Shown here one piece after another: positions 59,997 to 64,000 of a DNA stretch of 64,000 nt. This DNA is from Callaeas wilsoni. Its lineage: Eukaryota > Chordata > Aves > Passeriformes > Callaeidae. Location of the stretch: the NCBI GenBank assembly GCA_013398955.1, contig VWPU01004157.1:1-64000 (forward strand). The letters are read 5' to 3'. The notes beneath the pieces were generated by a model. It was given only the letters and a program-made list of their open reading frames with translations. It was not told where the DNA came from and ran no database searches. A program made the translations under genes and the position numbers. How positions within the stretch are numbered: position 1 is the stretch's first letter; each line of letters opens with the position of its first letter.

Positions 59997-62900
59997 AAAA
60001 GCGAATTGTTGCATTAAAGTTTGTTATGCTTGGAGATCTATTATGTTTGGAACACGTTTTGCATAGTTCTGAAAGCACTGTTTCCTAAATTCAGTTCCCT
60101 GACTTTAGAAGAAGTAAAGAAGTTAATTCTCCAGAAAAACAATATGAAAACATTATATAATTCCAGTAATTAATATTTCCCTAGCAATTATATAACTATC
60201 TAAATTGCAATGAGATATTCCCCTGTTCTTTGAACTTCAGTTTAGAGGAGCAGTAATAAAACACTAATTTTAAAGTCTCTCAGCCAAAAATACGAACCCT
60301 AAATCAGGAAGGTGAAAGAAAAACAACCCTCTATACTTTGTTGAAATAGCTGTTCTTGTAAAATCAAGAACTGTATATGCATATTTCTAACTTTTCCTTT
60401 TAAAATGCAAAAAATACTTCTCCTTTCCAGTATCATAAATTATACAGAAAAAAACACCCTTAAGATGTTGCCATCTTAGTCCTTTTTCAATCTTGCCAGT
60501 ATCTAGAAAATAAATGTGCAGATTCTGCTGTCATAAAATAATTATAAACTATAACTCACAAAGACAGCTTTATACTTTGACCTATGGCACATAAGATGTT
60601 TTCTAAAAATGTAATTGTTGATCTTATGTTGTAGAAAAATGCATATAGGTAACAGGAAATCATGGGATGAATCAGACTTTAATACAGCTTATGGAAATCT
60701 CTGTGGTAGTCTATTCATAGTTCCGTAGAGGACAAGAAAAATATTTCTGTGTGTATTTACATTACCTTTTTTTATTTCCTCTGGTGAATAAGTGCAATTA
60801 TTCACAAATATTGCTCCACAAATATTTCCATTTTTTTAGATTTTGATTTCATTCCATCTTGAAATTATGTAAGTCTTACAGCCTCCAAACACACTTTTGA
60901 GTGTGCTAGTTTTGTGCAGGTAGATAATCTCACAGGCTTCAAAGCCTCTTCATGAAGATATCTATGAAATGCTTGTGATATTTGCAAACATTGAAAACAA
61001 TTTAAAACACTTTTAAAAAATAATAAATTTTGAAATTACAGTTTTATTTTAGAAGTTTTTTTATTTTTCTACAGCTAGTTCTTTTTTTTCATAAACATTG
61101 AAGTTGTTTCAAATGAGACCCTTTCTGCATTTAATTTTTCTTGTATATACAGTTTTCTAGCAAATAGACGTTGATCAGGAAAACTTCAGACACCTACACT
61201 TTATAGAAGTATTTCAAACAGTTTTGATTTCTTACTTCTCAATCTACTCAGCATGCTAGTTTGGTAAGTATCACGCTGATAATGTTTTTGAAGTCAATAC
61301 TGAAGAATAAAGACTCCTTTTTCACATAAATAATCAGTTTTTCCAGCTTAATGTGGGATTTCAAAACTACTGCAACCAAGGCTTGATTGATGCATGTGTA
61401 ATCACAAGTCTTTTTGCCATAACCGTCTTACATCTGAAAATCAACTTTTACAAAACTCAGCTATTTATATGGTAATATAATCCTGTGGCACACAAAGCCC
61501 AACCCCTTTTACTTAATCTATGTAATTATGTATCATTTAAGGGAAAAGCTTGCAGTCAGCTTGAAGTTTGAGAGAAGGGCTTATGAGTCTGAAATACATC
61601 TTTTCTTTCCCATAGATATAGAACTGGTTTCATAATAGTTCTCATTCATGACAAAGCTTTGAAAGAATATAAATATTTGCTAATAACACATTTCTTGTCA
61701 AATGGAAGCAAAATAGATGGGCTGGGATGTTCTTTACAACCAGCACTGCTGGTATAAATGTCTGTGAAGGAATGATCACCCTGGGCACAAATGTGTTAAA
61801 AACCATTAACTACAGAGATACATTAAATCTTTTATAAACAATAAAAATTGCACATTAATCATTTTAGGTTGTGGGAAATTTAAAATTAATTATTTAGGAA
61901 CATTAAGCACATTTGTTTAAGTGTATATAGCAGTCCTTACCTTAAGAAAGAGAAGCTCTTCTTGACCTGTTAGCAAATTTTACACAAAGTAATCAAATGT
62001 GTCCTTTAAACAGATTTTTCCTGATGAAATACTGCAGAATTATCTGAAACACATTTGTATTAGAGTACTTACTCCTGCCTTACTTAATTTAGGTTGTGTG
62101 ACATTTCTGTCTTACATACAAAGTGGAAAAAGCTGGCAAACTGATCTTGAAGTCGTATGTGCTCCAATCACTAATCTTAGAGTTGGAAGCAAAAATCAGT
62201 GTTTTGCTGGCTCTTTTGAATTAACACAATACTTTTTATTCAAAGTGGATTACTATTCACTTGGCAGAAAGAAAAAACACATACCTGGATACTGACAAAA
62301 CAACAGACTATTTTTTGGGCCAAATTTCTGACATTAATTTCTTTCAAATGTTAACAATGAGAAATAAACTGCGCACCACAATGAAGCTAAATGTACTGCC
62401 AATTTCTTTTTACGTAATGGTTATAGAAACTGAATATAATTTTCTCTATAAGGAGAAATTGGGTGGAATTAACACGGGCTTTGAAGAGAAGTGACATCTG
62501 AAGTAAGAGTTAACTGCAGCACATTCTGCATCTTTCAGGTAAGGACATTACATAAGAGGAAAAAACACCATCTGTTTGCAGCCATAAACAATTTCTGACT
62601 GTAGATGTCATGAAAACTGGAAAAATACCTGAACATATCCCTAAGGAGTATCATGTATCTGAAACAAATAATAAAATAGGACACATGCACTTTGCTGAAT
62701 TACTGAGTATTGAGAACTTCTTTTGGAGTCATTGAGAGATGTAGCTCTCAGAATTCCTGAAAATATGATTAACTAAAGAATTAATTAAAATTATGCTAGA
62801 CTATCATATATAAATCACAGTTTTATTTTATCCTGAAACTTTTCTGTATTACTTGGCAGTGGTCAATGATGCACTTTGTTCTTGAATCATTATTTAAAAT

Positions 62901-64000
62901 TTTTATTATACAGTGACAAGAGACCATATCAATAATCTATAAAAGTCAATAGAAAAAAAAGTCTGGTCTGAGAGATAAACATTGAAACAACATCTCTTAC
63001 AGACAGTGAGGAACTGACCTATAATCCTCAATTTAAAAGGCAAGGAAAAGTCTGCTTCATATATAAAAAGTAAAGACGGTAATCTATTTTTCCAATACAT
63101 AATTATTTTATTTTTAAAAAATTTCCTTTATTTTTTAATCTGTGCAGAACTATGTTGAACGTGATCATCTAAATATAGAACATCTGTGGTTAAAAAATAT
63201 TTAATATGAAATAAGGTATGAAACAAAATCTTTTGACCTCTGATGTCTTAAAAAATTACTGCAACTTAACATTTACTTTTCTATATTTATAATCAAAAAA
63301 TTCAGAGGTGGATATTTAAGTTTAATAACCTAAAACTACTTTTAGCAAGGTTTTGAATTTGACATGAAAATTCTTAGAAAATAGGGAAATGATGCAATTT
63401 GGTTATATTTTGGATAAAAGAATAGAATTACATAGAACATCTTTTTCCCACCTGCAGCACAGAAAAAGAAAAGAAAATCTGTACTTGCAGATCCAGATAG
63501 TTCAAGATACCCAAAAGGAAACAGCAGCAATAGTGAAACTGAAATTGGTAGAGTTTATAAAACATCTGGTATGGGCTGACCACCATCTTTTTGACTAGTT
63601 CTGCTTTAGGGTATCTTGAGAGCTTTGTTTCTGCATGTTTCTGCATGTTTCTGCATGTGTAATAAATGCAAAATCCCAAGGTCAGAAAATAATATTACAT
63701 CAGTTTATCAGATTAAAATATGACACAAACTTAGCAGTGCTGGGCAAAGAATATACAGTGAGTACAAGTTTAATGGTGTTTTTCATGAATTAGGAAGAAA
63801 AATTTTCCTTCTTTAAAATGTCCAATACTCATTAAAATTTTACCTGGCTTATAAAAGTGCTGCATTATGTTCAGGTGCTACAATGTTTAACATATCCCTC
63901 CATTATCTCATATTTAGCATGGTAAAGGAATGATGAAGGGAGAAAAGACCCTCTATTGAGCAGCATTTATAACTGAACATGGTTTCTTAAAAATAATGGT
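59997..64000. other. Non-coding AT-rich sequence
   Basis: No recognised gene or interspersed repeat. Frames at 61999-62295 and 62261-62494 (plus) have no family resemblance. A 10-bp tandem triplet lies at 63628-63657. Confidence 0.5.
63628..63657. repeat. Three tandem copies of a 10-bp unit
   Basis: TTTCTGCATG is repeated exactly at 63628-63637, 63638-63647 and 63648-63657. Confidence 0.93.

Noticed and set aside
61999..62494. Two overlapping plus-strand frames of 98 and 77 residues
   Set aside because: No domain, no splice-like structure and AT-rich codon content. Consistent with chance.

Overview
This window looks like bird nuclear DNA, most likely from a passerine (songbird). Three things suggest this. 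CR1-type LINE copies are scattered on both strands. There is a SINE-like copy with a tRNA-Ile-derived head joined to a CR1-like tail, an architecture known from passerines. Several solo-LTR-like endogenous retrovirus remnants resemble LTR families that are common in songbirds. The sequence is AT-rich and CpG-poor outside the LTRs. The species call rests on remembered repeat families, not on a database search.

I find no intact protein-coding gene, no functional tRNA or rRNA gene and no CRISPR array. Every open frame is short. None forms a convincing exon, and the ones with recognisable protein similarity are decayed CR1 ORF2 or a broken C2H2 zinc-finger fragment. The window is best read as a gene desert or a very long intron.

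Layout: 1-9,900 carries an old CR1 tail (2,540-2,775), a second CR1-like tail (3,165-3,262), a solo-LTR-like element with internal U3 repeats (4,471 to about 5,075), a minus-strand CR1 end (5,822-5,983) followed by an LTR-like segment, a TA microsatellite (7,206-7,238) and a CR1 split by a 478-bp LTR-like insertion (9,100-9,880). From 9,900 to 20,685 the only clear features are a zinc-finger pseudogene (12,250-12,586) and a homeodomain-site-like AT-rich cluster near 17.8-18.0 kb. A minus-strand CR1 lies at 20,686-21,000 and the tRNA-Ile/CR1 SINE at 28,319-28,450. The stretch 28.5-37.1 kb shows no recognisable interspersed repeat. From 37 to 54.6 kb there are six CR1 segments, an LTR with an exact 5-bp target-site duplication (45,352-46,000), a short LTR fragment and a possible diverged LTR (about 40.6-41.8 kb). 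At 58.3-60.0 kb two unrelated minus-strand LTRs abut, sharing a CAAGT pentamer. The second LTR contains the window's only N, set exactly between two identical 31-bp copies, which looks like an assembly join artefact. The last 4 kb is plain AT-rich sequence.

No genes work together here. The biology visible is layered transposon insertion, and possibly long-range regulatory sequence. I did not find a convincing undescribed system. The items most worth checking are the abutting LTR pair, the orphan zinc-finger relic and the candidate conserved non-coding block near 17.8 kb.
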